The notes: a model not told the origin generated them from the letters alone. Positions 44,228 to 52,471 are shown, counted from the stretch's first letter. The stretch: 64,000 bases of DNA from Armatimonadota bacterium (GCA_003577165.1 QEUM01000009.1:171085-235084); one strand, 5' to 3'. A program made the numbers and translations.

Positions 44228-45364
44228 GTGATCTCCCATCTCGAGTGTTGGCGTTGCGGCGCCTTGATGGACTGGCGATCTCCGGCCACCTTGTGCCCAT
44301 GCGGCAAACCGCTCAAAGTCGTTTACGGTCTGGCGCATCCGATTCCATTCGACCAGATCGTGGACCGCACCACGACGTCGCTCTGGAGATACCGCCCGGT
44401 CCTCCCCCCCTGCAAGCCGATCTCCCTCGGCGAGGGTTTGACGCCGCTGATACCTGCGCCGAAACTGTCGCAGAACTGGTGGATCAAGGACGAGAGCGAG
44501 AATCCGACCGGCAGCTTCAAGGCGCGAGGCATGAGCGTCGCCGTCAGCATGGCCGCGCACCTCGGAGCGGAGGCGGTTGGCGTTCCGAGCGCCGGAAACG
44601 CCGCAGGGGCGATGGCTGCCTACGCGGCGTCCGCTGGCATGCGCTCAGTCGTCTACATGCCGAGGGACACGCCGCGAGCAAACATAGACGAGTGTGAGAT
44701 GTTTGGCGCCGAAGTGAATCTCGTGGAAGGGCTTATTACAGACTGCGCGGCGGCGCTAAGGGCACGATGCGAAACGGACGAATCCCTCTTCGACCTCTCC
44801 ACGTTGAAGGAACCGTACCGCGTCGAGGGCAAGAAGACGATGGGCTATGAACTGTTCGAACAGCTCGGCAGACTGCCCGACGTCATCCTCTATCCGACGG
44901 GTGGGGGGACGGGTCTCGTCGGAATGTGGAAGGCCTTCGACGAAATGCAGGCCCTCGGTTGGATCGGCTCAGAGCGACCGCGCATGGTCTCGGTGCAGGC
45001 GGACGGATGCTGCCCTATCGTGACTGCATACCACCAGGGAACGGAGTTCGCAGAAGAGCACAAGAATGCCAGAACCGCCGCATCAGGCCTACGGGTCCCT
45101 CGCGCAATCGGAGACTTCATCACGCTCGATCTCATCAAGAAGTCAAACGGCACTGCGATCTCCGTGACGGACAAAGAGATGATCCATGCCGCACGCGAAA
45201 TGGCGCGAAGCACAGGCGTCTTCGCCTGTCCGGAGGGGGGAGCCACGCTTGCCGCTGCAAGAAAGCTCGCCTCGAGCGGCTACATCTCCGAGGGCGACAC
45301 GGTTGTTCTTTTCAATACGGGAACCGGCCTCAAATACACCGAAGCGTTCGAATCGGTGGACTGA
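44228..45364 (+). CDS. thrC: Threonine synthase
   Basis: A 378-residue fold-type II PLP enzyme converting O-phosphohomoserine to threonine. The N-terminus has a zinc-ribbon-like CWRCG ... CPCG seen in one threonine synthase group. The PLP lysine is Lys98 in PTGSFKARG, and the phosphate-binding loop is YPTGGGTGLVG. The start is GTG. It is not clustered with hom here. It lies 34 bases after nhaA and converges on glyQ with a 16-base gap. Confidence 0.94.
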   Translation: MISHLECWRCGALMDWRSPATLCPCGKPLKVVYGLAHPIPFDQIVDRTTTSLWRYRPVLPPCKPISLGEGLTPLIPAPKLSQNWWIKDESENPTGSFKARGMSVAVSMAAHLGAEAVGVPSAGNAAGAMAAYAASAGMRSVVYMPRDTPRANIDECEMFGAEVNLVEGLITDCAAALRARCETDESLFDLSTLKEPYRVEGKKTMGYELFEQLGRLPDVILYPTGGGTGLVGMWKAFDEMQALGWIGSERPRMVSVQADGCCPIVTAYHQGTEFAEEHKNARTAASGLRVPRAIGDFITLDLIKKSNGTAISVTDKEMIHAAREMARSTGVFACPEGGATLAAARKLASSGYISEGDTVVLFNTGTGLKYTEAFESVD

Positions 45365-45380
45365 GCGCCGAACTCGAATC

Positions 45381-46319
45381 CTAAGAGTCCTGCTTCACAA
45401 ACGCCTGCTTCCCTTCGAGGTACTTCAGGCAGCACGCTCGCGCCCGCGCGCGGATGCGGTTGATGTAGGCCGCGCGCTCGGTAGGAGAAAGCGCCCCTCG
45501 CGCATCCAATAGATTGAAAACGTGCGAGCACTTAAGCGCTAAGTCGAATGCGGGATAGACCAGCAGCACTTTGTGCCCTCCGTCCGACTTCTTGAATTCC
45601 GTCGTGTATCTGCCGAGTTCCTCGTCCCAGACCGCATCTGTTTCAACGACGCGCCTGCTCTCCGCTTCGTACTTGTCGAACAACTCGAAGAGCAACGCCG
45701 TGTCCGCGACCTCGAAGTTGTAGAGGTTGTGTTGCAGTTCTAAGTCATAGTTCACGTCTCGATACGAGACCCCAGAACCCCATTCCAAGTCCTCCCAAAA
45801 GGAGTAGCCGTTGTTGAGCATCAGGCAGAGCCGCTCAGGCCCGTACGTGATCTCCGCACTGACGGGATTCAACTCGATGCCGCCCATCTGCTGAAAGAAC
45901 GTGAACTGCGTGATTTCCGCGCCGTTCAACCAGACCTCCCAGCCGACTCCGCTCGCTCCCATGCTCGGAGACTCCCAGTCGTCCTCGACGAGCCGCACAT
46001 CGTTTCGCTTAACGTTGAAGCCGATCGCATTCAGTGAGCCCATGTACAAGTCCACGATGTTGTCCGGGCTCGGCTTCATAAGAACTTGGTACTGGAAGTA
46101 CCTCTGGTTCCGCATCGGGTTCCGCGTGTACCTTCCATCAGCGGGCCGCCGGCTCGGCTGAACGTAAGCGCAGTTCCATGGCTCCGGCCCCAAGCTTCGA
46201 AAGACGGTGTCGGGATGCATGGTCCCCGCCCCGACCTCGACATCATATGGCTGGAGGATGACGCAGCCCTGATCCGCCCAATAGGAGTTGAGGATCGACA
46301 GGATTTCCTGGACGTTCAC
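45381..46319 (-). CDS. glyQ: Glycyl-tRNA synthetase alpha subunit
   Basis: A 312-residue class II synthetase subunit, of normal length, with GTG start. Strongly conserved sequence is visible, including QPYDVEVGAGTMHP, EPWNCAYVQPSRRP and RYFQYQVLMKPSP. In the tetrameric enzyme type the beta subunit (glyS) normally follows immediately, but downstream of this gene is the convergent thrC, so glyS must be elsewhere in the genome. Confidence 0.97.
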   Translation of the reverse strand: MNVQEILSILNSYWADQGCVILQPYDVEVGAGTMHPDTVFRSLGPEPWNCAYVQPSRRPADGRYTRNPMRNQRYFQYQVLMKPSPDNIVDLYMGSLNAIGFNVKRNDVRLVEDDWESPSMGASGVGWEVWLNGAEITQFTFFQQMGGIELNPVSAEITYGPERLCLMLNNGYSFWEDLEWGSGVSYRDVNYDLELQHNLYNFEVADTALLFELFDKYEAESRRVVETDAVWDEELGRYTTEFKKSDGGHKVLLVYPAFDLALKCSHVFNLLDARGALSPTERAAYINRIRARARACCLKYLEGKQAFVKQDS

Positions 46320-46484
46320 TGGGGTGAGTTTACTTCTCCTCCGCCCCTGGCAAATCCCCGGTCGCCTTCCATCCGGCCGCTGGCCCCTTTCGGCCCATCA
46401 ACCTGAAATTCCCGACTTTGAGGACAAGTCGCGAATCGCAGACCTGCGGTCGGGCGTCAGAACCGCCGAAGGTAATATTTGACA

Positions 46485-46976
46485 ATGAAGAAGGCAGCAG
46501 CTTTTGGAGCGCTTCTGACGGTCATGGTGGCGGCCGCCGCACTGATCTCAGGCTTCTACCCGATTCAATCTCAGTTTGCGGCCAAGGACCTCAAGTCCAC
46601 TCTCGAAGGGATGGGCCACGAACTCAAAGTTCTCGAAGACGAAGTCGGCAAAGAGAAGTGGGAGTTCACCATCAACCGCCACGAGTTGGACATTCCCGTC
46701 GGCGCGGAGATCAGCGCGAGCAAGAACTACATCTGGCTCACGGTCTACCTCGGCGATATCAAGGACATCGGCGCCGTCAAGGCTTCGAAGTTGGTTGGCC
46801 TTCTGAAGGGCAACTCGAAAGTTCAACCCGCGCAGTTCTACATCACGGAATCCGACGGTCTCTGGTGCGCTCTTCCGATCGACAATCGCGCACTCACCAC
46901 GCCAGTCTTGAAGCGATGCGTTGACATGATTGTTGACGCGGTGGGCAAGAATCAGGACCTCTGGGAAGGATTCTAA
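46485..46976 (+). CDS. Exported protein of unknown function
   Basis: A 163-residue protein starting at ATG 46485 (a TTG two codons upstream is in frame), with a signal peptide (MKKAAAFGALLTVMVAAAALISG). The body alternates helices and strands, ending in a helical KRCVDMIVDAVGKNQDLW. The layout is reminiscent of YbjN/CesT-like chaperone folds, but the similarity is too weak to name. Divergent from glyQ. A strong terminator follows. Confidence 0.65.
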   Translation: MKKAAAFGALLTVMVAAAALISGFYPIQSQFAAKDLKSTLEGMGHELKVLEDEVGKEKWEFTINRHELDIPVGAEISASKNYIWLTVYLGDIKDIGAVKASKLVGLLKGNSKVQPAQFYITESDGLWCALPIDNRALTTPVLKRCVDMIVDAVGKNQDLWEGF

Positions 46977-47017
46977 GCAAGCGAAGTCCCGACTCGACGT
47001 TCACAGAAAAAAAGAGA

Positions 47018-47049
47018 GAAGCGGCGAAGTGTGTTCACTTCGCCGCTTC
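47018..47049. terminator. Bidirectional terminator between convergent genes
   Basis: A perfect 14-bp stem GAAGCGGCGAAGTG/CACTTCGCCGCTTC with loop TGTT. An A-run precedes it (47008-47013) and TATTTGTT follows, so it can terminate both the exported-protein gene and the RNA-binding-protein gene. Confidence 0.85.
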
Positions 47050-47068
47050 CTATTTGTTAGAGAAGTCG

Positions 47069-47401
47069 TTAGCGTCGGCCGCCGTAGCCGCCGCGGTCGC
47101 CTCGACCGCCGCCGCCGCCACCACCACCTCGGTAACCTCCGCCACCACCTCCGCCTCCGCCGCCTCGGCGATCTTCGCGAGGTCGTGCTTCAGACACGGT
47201 GATCGTGCGGCCGCCCAGGCTGGCGCCGTTCATTTCGTTGACCGCTGCGTCGCAGCGATCTCCATCGACGTCTACGAACCCAAAGCCGCGCCCCTCGATG
47301 ATTCGAGCCGAGGCGGCTCCGTAGTTCTGGAAAGCGTTCATCAGGTCAAGCTCCGTAAATGAATAAGGGAGATTGCCGACGTACAGCGATTTCGTGCTCA
47401 T
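47069..47401 (-). CDS. RRM RNA-binding protein with glycine-rich tail
   Basis: A 110-residue protein with one RNA-recognition motif. RNP2 is LYVGNL (residues 6-11) and RNP1 is RGFGFVDV. A Gly/Arg-rich tail of about 35 residues follows, as in cold-induced Rbp proteins of cyanobacteria and other bacteria. It probably binds mRNA. A strong Shine-Dalgarno (AGGAGG) precedes the ATG. The 200 bases upstream, shared with the divergent DUF1579 gene, contain no further gene; I did not find a convincing cold-shock leader. Confidence 0.93.
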   Translation of the reverse strand: MSTKSLYVGNLPYSFTELDLMNAFQNYGAASARIIEGRGFGFVDVDGDRCDAAVNEMNGASLGGRTITVSEARPREDRRGGGGGGGGGGYRGGGGGGGGRGDRGGYGGRR

Positions 47402-47602
47402 ATAGCCTCCTGTGTTCCGGTTCCAAGGCGCGTATCTGGGGTCAAACCGGCCGAGGCCAAAGCATTCCTCGAACGTCGCTCGGAGTCGTAACTCGCCGAG
47501 AGTACCTGATTCGGGGGGTTTCCACCTTGTTCGGGGGCGGTATCCTGGCCTCTGGCTGCCGGTTCCCTCCTGAAGGGGCGGCCGGCCGGGGAGAAAAAAA
47601 GT

Positions 47603-48118
47603 ATGAAAAGAGCGATCTTATGGGTCATTTTCAGCCTGACGACCACCGCTTTTGCCCAGATGCCCAGCCTCGAGCCTCCGGCCGAGGTCACAGCCATGAA
47701 GTGGATGGTCGGCGAATGGACTTCGAAGGTGCACTGGACCATGGAAGGCCAAGAGATGGACGCGGACATGACTCTCAAGAATGAGTTCGAGGGCCAGTTC
47801 CTGAAGCAGACCTCCACCATGGACATGATGGGGATGAAGTTCACCGAAGTCGGCTACCTCGGCTATGACAAGGCCAAGAAGAAGTACTACATGTACACCT
47901 TCACCAACTACGGACCAACTCCGAGGATCGAATGGGGAACTCTCGAGAACAACAAGATGGTGATGATCAGCGAGCCGTGGGACGCCGGCATGGGCGCGCC
48001 GATGACGAGCCGCGCCACCTTGACCAAGAAGTCGGACACCGAAGTCCACTTCGTTCTGGAGTTCAAGAACGGTGACAAGTGGGACAAGGCCGCTGAGGGA
48101 ACCTTCAAGAAGAAGTAG
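47603..48118 (+). CDS. DUF1579-type exported protein
   Basis: A 171-residue protein with a signal peptide (MKRAILWVIFSLTTTAFAQ) and a beta-rich domain containing MVGEWTSKVHW, YLGYDKAKKKYYMY and PRIEWGTLENN, the DUF1579 pattern. A purine-rich GGGGAGAAA lies before the ATG. It is a clear paralogue of the gene at 55809 (same length, same WG-T and FKKK C-terminus). Function unknown; lipocalin-like binding has been suggested for related families. Confidence 0.85.
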   Translation: MKRAILWVIFSLTTTAFAQMPSLEPPAEVTAMKWMVGEWTSKVHWTMEGQEMDADMTLKNEFEGQFLKQTSTMDMMGMKFTEVGYLGYDKAKKKYYMYTFTNYGPTPRIEWGTLENNKMVMISEPWDAGMGAPMTSRATLTKKSDTEVHFVLEFKNGDKWDKAAEGTFKKK

Positions 48119-48171
48119 TTCGCTGGCAGCGACATCAGGCGTCGGAAGTTCATTCCGGCGCCTTGCTCTTT

Positions 48172-48855
48172 TTAGTCCCCCCCACCCGGTTGGGCGACTT
48201 CTTCCTCAACGCGATCGGCCAACTTGTCGGCCAGGCTTCGCGCGGCATCGTGTCCTTTTCTCAGCAGCCAACGGAACGCTGCCACTCCCGCGCCGACGAG
48301 TCCGACGCCTACGGCAATGCCAGGCCAAATGAGGCCGTTGCCGAGGAGAATGGACGCGCCGACGATCCCGAGTATGAGCGGCCCGTGCAGGCCCGCGAAA
48401 TACGCAATGAACGGACCGGATCTCACGTTGATCTTCGTCCTTCCGTTGCGAGATGACACGTTTACTTCCGCTGCCCCCCACCCGGTCCAGGCTTGAGAAC
48501 GGAATGACCGGCCGATCTGCACGCCGCCCGCTCCGTACCTTGTCTGCATGGGTCGGTACACGTCCTGCAGGACGTCGAAATTCTGCGGGTCTAACTCGCC
48601 TTCGACGACCCGATGGAACTCCTCCACGAATTTCAGCGTGCGGTCTGAAGCCGGACGCGGTTGGGATGCCTCCTCGATTGCCTGCCGGAGGAACCTCGCG
48701 TCCACTCCGACCTCCTCCGCCATTCGCTCGAGTTCCTCGGCGGTCACGCCCGGTGTGTAACTTGCCGCTCCTTGCGACTCCTCGTGCAGTTGGACCGCGC
48801 GCTGCATGATCTCCGCGACCTGCTGCTCGCTGAAGACCTGTCTCTGACCGGACAT
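48172..48855 (-). CDS. Membrane protein with N-terminal helical domain
   Basis: A 227-residue protein. The first 70 residues (QQVAEIMQRAVQLHEESQG ... VTAEELERMAEEVGVDARF) form the short helical domain often found at the N-terminus of bacterial membrane proteins. A beta-rich middle follows, then two hydrophobic segments (FIAYFAGLHGPLILGIVGASI, GIAVGVGLVGAGVAAF), and an acidic tail. The topology suggests a cytoplasmic sensor-like domain tethered to the membrane. No function assigned. Confidence 0.72.
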   Translation of the reverse strand: MSGQRQVFSEQQVAEIMQRAVQLHEESQGAASYTPGVTAEELERMAEEVGVDARFLRQAIEEASQPRPASDRTLKFVEEFHRVVEGELDPQNFDVLQDVYRPMQTRYGAGGVQIGRSFRSQAWTGWGAAEVNVSSRNGRTKINVRSGPFIAYFAGLHGPLILGIVGASILLGNGLIWPGIAVGVGLVGAGVAAFRWLLRKGHDAARSLADKLADRVEEEVAQPGGGD

Positions 48856-48879
48856 GCCGCTATGATAGCCAGTCGAAAA

Positions 48880-49015
48880 GAAACGGGCGACGGTGATTCA
48901 CCGCCGCCCGATTCGGTTAGGACTTGATCCCGACCTTCGGATTACTTCCGGCGTCGAGCCGCAAGAGCGGCAAGGCCGGCGCCGAGCGCGAGCAACGTCG
49001 CAGGCTCAGGCACCG
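48880..49015. repeat. Shared 3' cassette of PEP-CTERM genes, copy 1
   Basis: About 136 bp, covering terminator, stop codon and the last roughly 24 codons (the PEP-CTERM tail). It matches 49936-50071 with only about three differences (A/G, T/A, C/A). The coding sequence immediately upstream of the block is unrelated between the two genes. Confidence 0.9.
48885..48909 (-). terminator. Terminator after PEP-CTERM gene 1
   Basis: On the minus strand GGGCGGCGGTG/CACCGTCGCCC forms an 11-bp stem with a G-U pair and 3-base loop, followed by GTTTCTTTT. The same hairpin follows PEP-CTERM gene 2. Confidence 0.75.
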
Positions 49016-49667
49016 GATCGAAGTTGAACTGGTGGATCGTGAAACTCGTTCTCCCACCAGTCGCAACCGCAAAGCCGGTTCCAGAGAGCGCGTTGTATGT
49101 GGTCCCGTGACCAGACGCCGTCGTCGTCAAGGCATCGGCGAACGCGTTCTCGGTTGCGAGATCGCTTCCAGGGTGCGTGATGTAGACGCCCAGGTCGCCG
49201 CCCGTATAGGTGTACGGCGTGTGGAAGTCGATCTTCGCAGTCCCCCAAGCGTTCGGGTTTGCGCCAGACGTGTAGTTGCCGGCTCCGATTGTCAGCGCTC
49301 CGTCGCGAACTTGGGTCGGAGTACCCGCCCAGTTACTGGCGAACGTCGTGCTCATTCCAGTCGGGTCCACTGAGGGGCCCAGCCAGATTTCGTAGTCCGC
49401 CCACGTCGCCGATACCGACGGGAAGCTAACCGTCGCTCCGTTCCAGAGCCGGAAGTTCATGCCCGTGATCACGTCTCCGGGCGCGAGCCCGAGGAGCGTC
49501 GAATCTGTGAGCATCATGTACGTTCTCGGCGCGCCGGCGTTTCGGAACACCGTGTTGAGGCCCCCGTTGCCTGCCGTACCGGCATAGGCCGGCGGCACGA
49601 CGATGGAGCCAGCAATCGCGGCGCTCGAAACGGCAGCAGCCGCAAGCGTCACAAGTGTCTTATGCAT
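48942..49667 (-). CDS. PEP-CTERM sorting-domain protein
   Basis: A 241-residue secreted protein with a signal peptide (MHKTLVTLAAAAVSSAAIAGS), a beta-rich body of unknown family, and a C-terminal VPEPATLL motif, hydrophobic helix and AARRRK tail, which is the exosortase sorting signal. The ATG at 49667 has AAAGGAG at six bases; the in-frame ATG at 49673 abuts it directly. No exosortase gene is in this window. Its 5' leader and 3' end are almost identical to those of the next PEP-CTERM gene although the bodies differ. Confidence 0.92.
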   Translation of the reverse strand: MHKTLVTLAAAAVSSAAIAGSIVVPPAYAGTAGNGGLNTVFRNAGAPRTYMMLTDSTLLGLAPGDVITGMNFRLWNGATVSFPSVSATWADYEIWLGPSVDPTGMSTTFASNWAGTPTQVRDGALTIGAGNYTSGANPNAWGTAKIDFHTPYTYTGGDLGVYITHPGSDLATENAFADALTTTASGHGTTYNALSGTGFAVATGGRTSFTIHQFNFDPVPEPATLLALGAGLAALAARRRK

Positions 49668-49673
49668 AAGCAT

Positions 49674-49744
49674 CTCCTTTGTCCAATTGGAACTGAATGT
49701 CTGGAGAGGGGGTGCACCCCTTCCTCCCCGCATTCATTATAGCG
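49674..49744 (-). promoter_or_regulatory. Conserved promoter/5' leader of PEP-CTERM gene 1
   Basis: A 71-bp block that differs from 50700-50770 at about four positions. On the minus strand it contains TATAAT (49736-49741), then a leader with the palindrome GGGGTGCACCCC (49709-49720), the palindrome TCCAATTGGA (49682-49691) and the AAAGGAG ribosome-binding site. Transcription would begin near 49728, so most of the block is probably untranslated RNA. Confidence 0.7.
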
Positions 49745-49935
49745 GCATATTTGCCGATAGGCGAGGAAAGTTCTGACCGTCGCCTCCCTAGCCAAAAACC
49801 AGGTAATTCGGCTAGCCGCTGCGGGACGGTTGAGTCGTCACTGCCATGCTCAACGCCCAACTGAGTAGTCACGCCTGGGCTGACAGCTGTCTGCTGCGAC
49901 CGTCCTGTCCGATCCGGCCACTCCCTCTCTCAATA

Positions 49936-50071
49936 GAAACGGGCGGCGGTGAATCACCGCCGCCCGATTCGGTTAGGACTTGATCCAGACCTTCGGATTA
50001 CTTCCGGCGTCGAGCCGCAAGAGCGGCAAGGCCGGCGCCGAGCGCGAGCAACGTCGCAGGCTCAGGCACCG
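49936..50071. repeat. Shared 3' cassette of PEP-CTERM genes, copy 2
   Basis: The second copy of the PEP-CTERM tail, stop and terminator block described at 48880-49015, about 98 percent identical to it. Confidence 0.9.
49941..49965 (-). terminator. Terminator after PEP-CTERM gene 2
   Basis: A perfect 11-bp stem GGGCGGCGGTG/CACCGCCGCCC with loop AAT, followed on the minus strand by GTTTCTATTG. The 170 bases to its left (49766-49935) hold no gene, only a conserved upstream motif at 49790-49822. Confidence 0.75.
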
Positions 50072-50693
50072 CTTGGAAGGTATCGAAGTCCACCGACGAC
50101 CCCGCTCCGTTGTGGAATCCCCGAAGAGAGAGTCCGCCCGGAGTCGTGTTGCCAGTTGCCTGCCAGGGCGTCTGTGCCAAGAGGCTAGTGCCGGGCTCGT
50201 CATAGAGGTTGACCCTCATGTCGCCGTTGGCTGCCCACTCGAGACCCAACTGATACCAAGTGTTGTCGGTAAAGGTCATGGCTGCGGACACCGTGTTCAC
50301 GAATCCCCAGCCCGTGTTGTTCTGCAGGATGATGCTGCTCGTGTTCGAAGCAGCAACTGCGGACCACGCGCCGCCGGCACTCGCGCTGACTCCCATATAG
50401 AGTCGGCCGCCTGCCCCGCCATTGGCATGGAATCGGACGTAGCCACGATACTCCAGCCCGGGCGCAGTAGGCACGTCAGTTCTGTAATAGAACCCCGATG
50501 CAACGTTCCCGGCGAAGTTCGCCCCGAGCTGCCCGTCGTGCGCTGCCGCGCCGATGATCGTCATGTTGTTCCCGGCAGTCGCCAGCGTGTAGAGGCCGGT
50601 GTTGCCGTGTTCGAAGTCCTCGAGGATCGTTGCGCTAGCGGGGACCGCCAACCCAACGCCGAGGCCCGCGAGAATCAATGTTGACTTTCGCAT
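49998..50693 (-). CDS. PEP-CTERM sorting-domain protein, LamG-like body
   Basis: A 231-residue secreted protein with a signal peptide (MRKSTLILAGLGVGLAVPASA). The beta-rich body has LGLEWAANGDMRVNLYD and related strands, reminiscent of a concanavalin/LamG jelly roll. The C-terminus is the same VPEPATLL-helix-AARRRK tail. AAAGGAG lies six bases before the ATG. It would be surface-anchored through the exosortase pathway. The flanks are nearly identical to PEP-CTERM gene 1. Confidence 0.9.
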   Translation of the reverse strand: MRKSTLILAGLGVGLAVPASATILEDFEHGNTGLYTLATAGNNMTIIGAAAHDGQLGANFAGNVASGFYYRTDVPTAPGLEYRGYVRFHANGGAGGRLYMGVSASAGGAWSAVAASNTSSIILQNNTGWGFVNTVSAAMTFTDNTWYQLGLEWAANGDMRVNLYDEPGTSLLAQTPWQATGNTTPGGLSLRGFHNGAGSSVDFDTFQAVPEPATLLALGAGLAALAARRRK

Positions 50694-50699
50694 ATGCTT

Positions 50700-50770
50700 C
50701 TCCTTTGTCCAATTGGAACTGAATGTCTGGAGAGTGGGTGCACCCCTTCCTCCCCGCACCTATTATAGCG
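50700..50770 (-). promoter_or_regulatory. Conserved promoter/5' leader of PEP-CTERM gene 2
   Basis: The second copy of the leader block, with TATAAT (minus strand, 50762-50767), palindrome GGGTGCACCC (50736-50745), TCCAATTGGA and AAAGGAG. The GGGTGCACCC core is kept although one flanking G is changed. Confidence 0.7.
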
Positions 50771-50853
50771 ACAAAAATTTAGACTAGCGAAAGATATTTG
50801 ATTCTTGCCTCCTCACGGCCAAAACCAGGCAATGCTGCTAGCCGGCACGCAAC

Positions 50854-51705
50854 CTAGAACCCAAATCGGTCCACGAACCCGTAGACCTCCGCCCGCGCAT
50901 CCTCCGCCAGATCCACCAGCGGCGGCCGAACCGGGCCTCCCGGCAGGCCCCGTCGGTCGAGGATGGCCTTGTGCACCGCCGGAGTCGGATGCTTCTTGAC
51001 GTTCGCCGCAGCCTCGTCAATGAGGGCCTGGAGCGCTTCGCTCCGCTCCGACACCTGACGGGAGATGAGCCGCGGGAAACTGTTCGCCAGGCCGCTGATC
51101 GTCCCGGAACCGCCCCCCGCGAGGCAACCGAGAAGTAGCCGCTCATCCCCAACGAGCATCGCGCCACCGGCCACCCGGGCCTGTTCGAGGTACGCCTCCA
51201 TCAGTTCCCGATTCCCCGAACTGTCCTTGATGCCCACCGCACGCTCAAGTTCGAACAGCCTCCCGATCAGCGCGGGGCTCAACGTGACTCCGGTCGTCTG
51301 CGGGAAGTTGTAGACGACGATGGGCAGGTCAGACCCGGCGATGAGTTCGGTGAACCACTTCTCGATGCCCCGCTCTTCCGCCTTGAAGTAGAACGGCGGC
51401 AACACGAGCGCCGCAACCGCCCCAGCGTTCGCGGCCTGCTTGCAAAGCCAGCGAGCCTCCGGCAGAGAACAGGTGCCCGCACCGAGGAGAACTTGCAGGT
51501 TCCCTGCGTGCTTGCAGGCAAACGCGATCAGGTCGCGCTTTTCGACAGCGCTCAGGCTCGGGCCTTCCCCGTTAGTGCCGGCGACGACGACTCCCATCAT
51601 CCCTTCGGATTCGTGCCAAGCGAGGAGTCGAGCAACGCCGGGGTAATCAATCTCGCCGTCAGCGCCGAACGGCGTGACGAGCGCAGTGTAGGCGCCGGAA
51701 ATCAC
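50854..51705 (-). CDS. DapA-superfamily pyruvate aldolase, not a canonical DapA
   Basis: A 283-residue TIM-barrel class I aldolase. The Schiff-base Lys160 (VGIKDSSGN) and Tyr132 (VYNFPQTTG) are present. The arginine of the DapA GRT motif is replaced (PQTTG), and the second Thr of TTGE is Asn (GTNGEG). It therefore probably cleaves or forms another 2-keto-3-deoxy acid, N-acetylneuraminate or similar compound. True dapA is at 17177. The start is GTG. It is 15 bases after the DUF2807 gene on the same strand. Confidence 0.88.
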   Translation of the reverse strand: MISGAYTALVTPFGADGEIDYPGVARLLAWHESEGMMGVVVAGTNGEGPSLSAVEKRDLIAFACKHAGNLQVLLGAGTCSLPEARWLCKQAANAGAVAALVLPPFYFKAEERGIEKWFTELIAGSDLPIVVYNFPQTTGVTLSPALIGRLFELERAVGIKDSSGNRELMEAYLEQARVAGGAMLVGDERLLLGCLAGGGSGTISGLANSFPRLISRQVSERSEALQALIDEAAANVKKHPTPAVHKAILDRRGLPGGPVRPPLVDLAEDARAEVYGFVDRFGF

Positions 51706-51720
51706 GCCACGAACGATAGC

Positions 51721-52374
51721 CTATTTTCCGGGTCCGATCCGACTTGCTCCCGAGGAGTCAGCTTCGATCTTCTCTGGCTTCCCCTCATACCGAATCGAAC
51801 TCGCGCCGCTCGCATCCGCGATCAGGGTTCCGGACACTTGAACCAGCGCCTCGGACGCGCCGGAAGCGTCAATCTCCGCATCTGTCGTCTTTACGTCGGC
51901 AAAGTCGAGGTGGCTTGCCCCCGAGATGTCGGCGACAAACGTACCGATCTTCCCACCGCTCGCTTGGGCTTCGCTCGCGCCGCTCAGTTCGACCTCCAGC
52001 CGATCCGCCTCGATGGTCTGCAGGTCAATGGTCGAGGCGCCCGACAGGTCAATGCCCTCCAAAGTCGGCGCGGAGAGATGGACGATCAGCCCCTCCTCCG
52101 ACGAGTAAGGCCGATCCACGCTGATCTCAAGCGTGTCGCCCTTCACCTTCAGGCGCACGAATTCCGCGAGGTTGTCGTCGATTTCGAACCGGACCTCATG
52201 GCCTTCGCCGCGCTTGTAAAAGACCTTCGTCGCGCCCGATGCGTCGATCCGGCTGAACTTGCCGACGTCACGCGCCTCCACGACGCGCTTGCCCGAGCCA
52301 ACAACCTCGGCGCCCAACTTCCAAATGCAGCCCGGCAGCATCGCCGCGACGACGAGAAGCAATAGCAGTTTCAT
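51721..52374 (-). CDS. DUF2807 (GIN-domain) lipoprotein
   Basis: A 217-residue protein with GGGAGG at good spacing before the ATG and a signal peptide ending in MLPGC (lipobox). The body is a run of short beta-helix-like repeats containing LSGAST, LSGASE, ISGASH, ASGASE and ASGASS, the hallmark of the DUF2807/head-GIN family of surface beta-solenoids. Probably an outer-surface or periplasmic adhesin-like lipoprotein; no catalytic motif is visible. Confidence 0.88.
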   Translation of the reverse strand: MKLLLLLVVAAMLPGCIWKLGAEVVGSGKRVVEARDVGKFSRIDASGATKVFYKRGEGHEVRFEIDDNLAEFVRLKVKGDTLEISVDRPYSSEEGLIVHLSAPTLEGIDLSGASTIDLQTIEADRLEVELSGASEAQASGGKIGTFVADISGASHLDFADVKTTDAEIDASGASEALVQVSGTLIADASGASSIRYEGKPEKIEADSSGASRIGPGK

Positions 52375-52471
52375 GGCACTTCCTCCCAAGGAGAACGTTG
52401 GCGAACGCCACAGGGTTGCGACGAGGGCCTTCCGTCCCGCGCTCTGGCACGCGCAACCACTCCGCCAGGAC

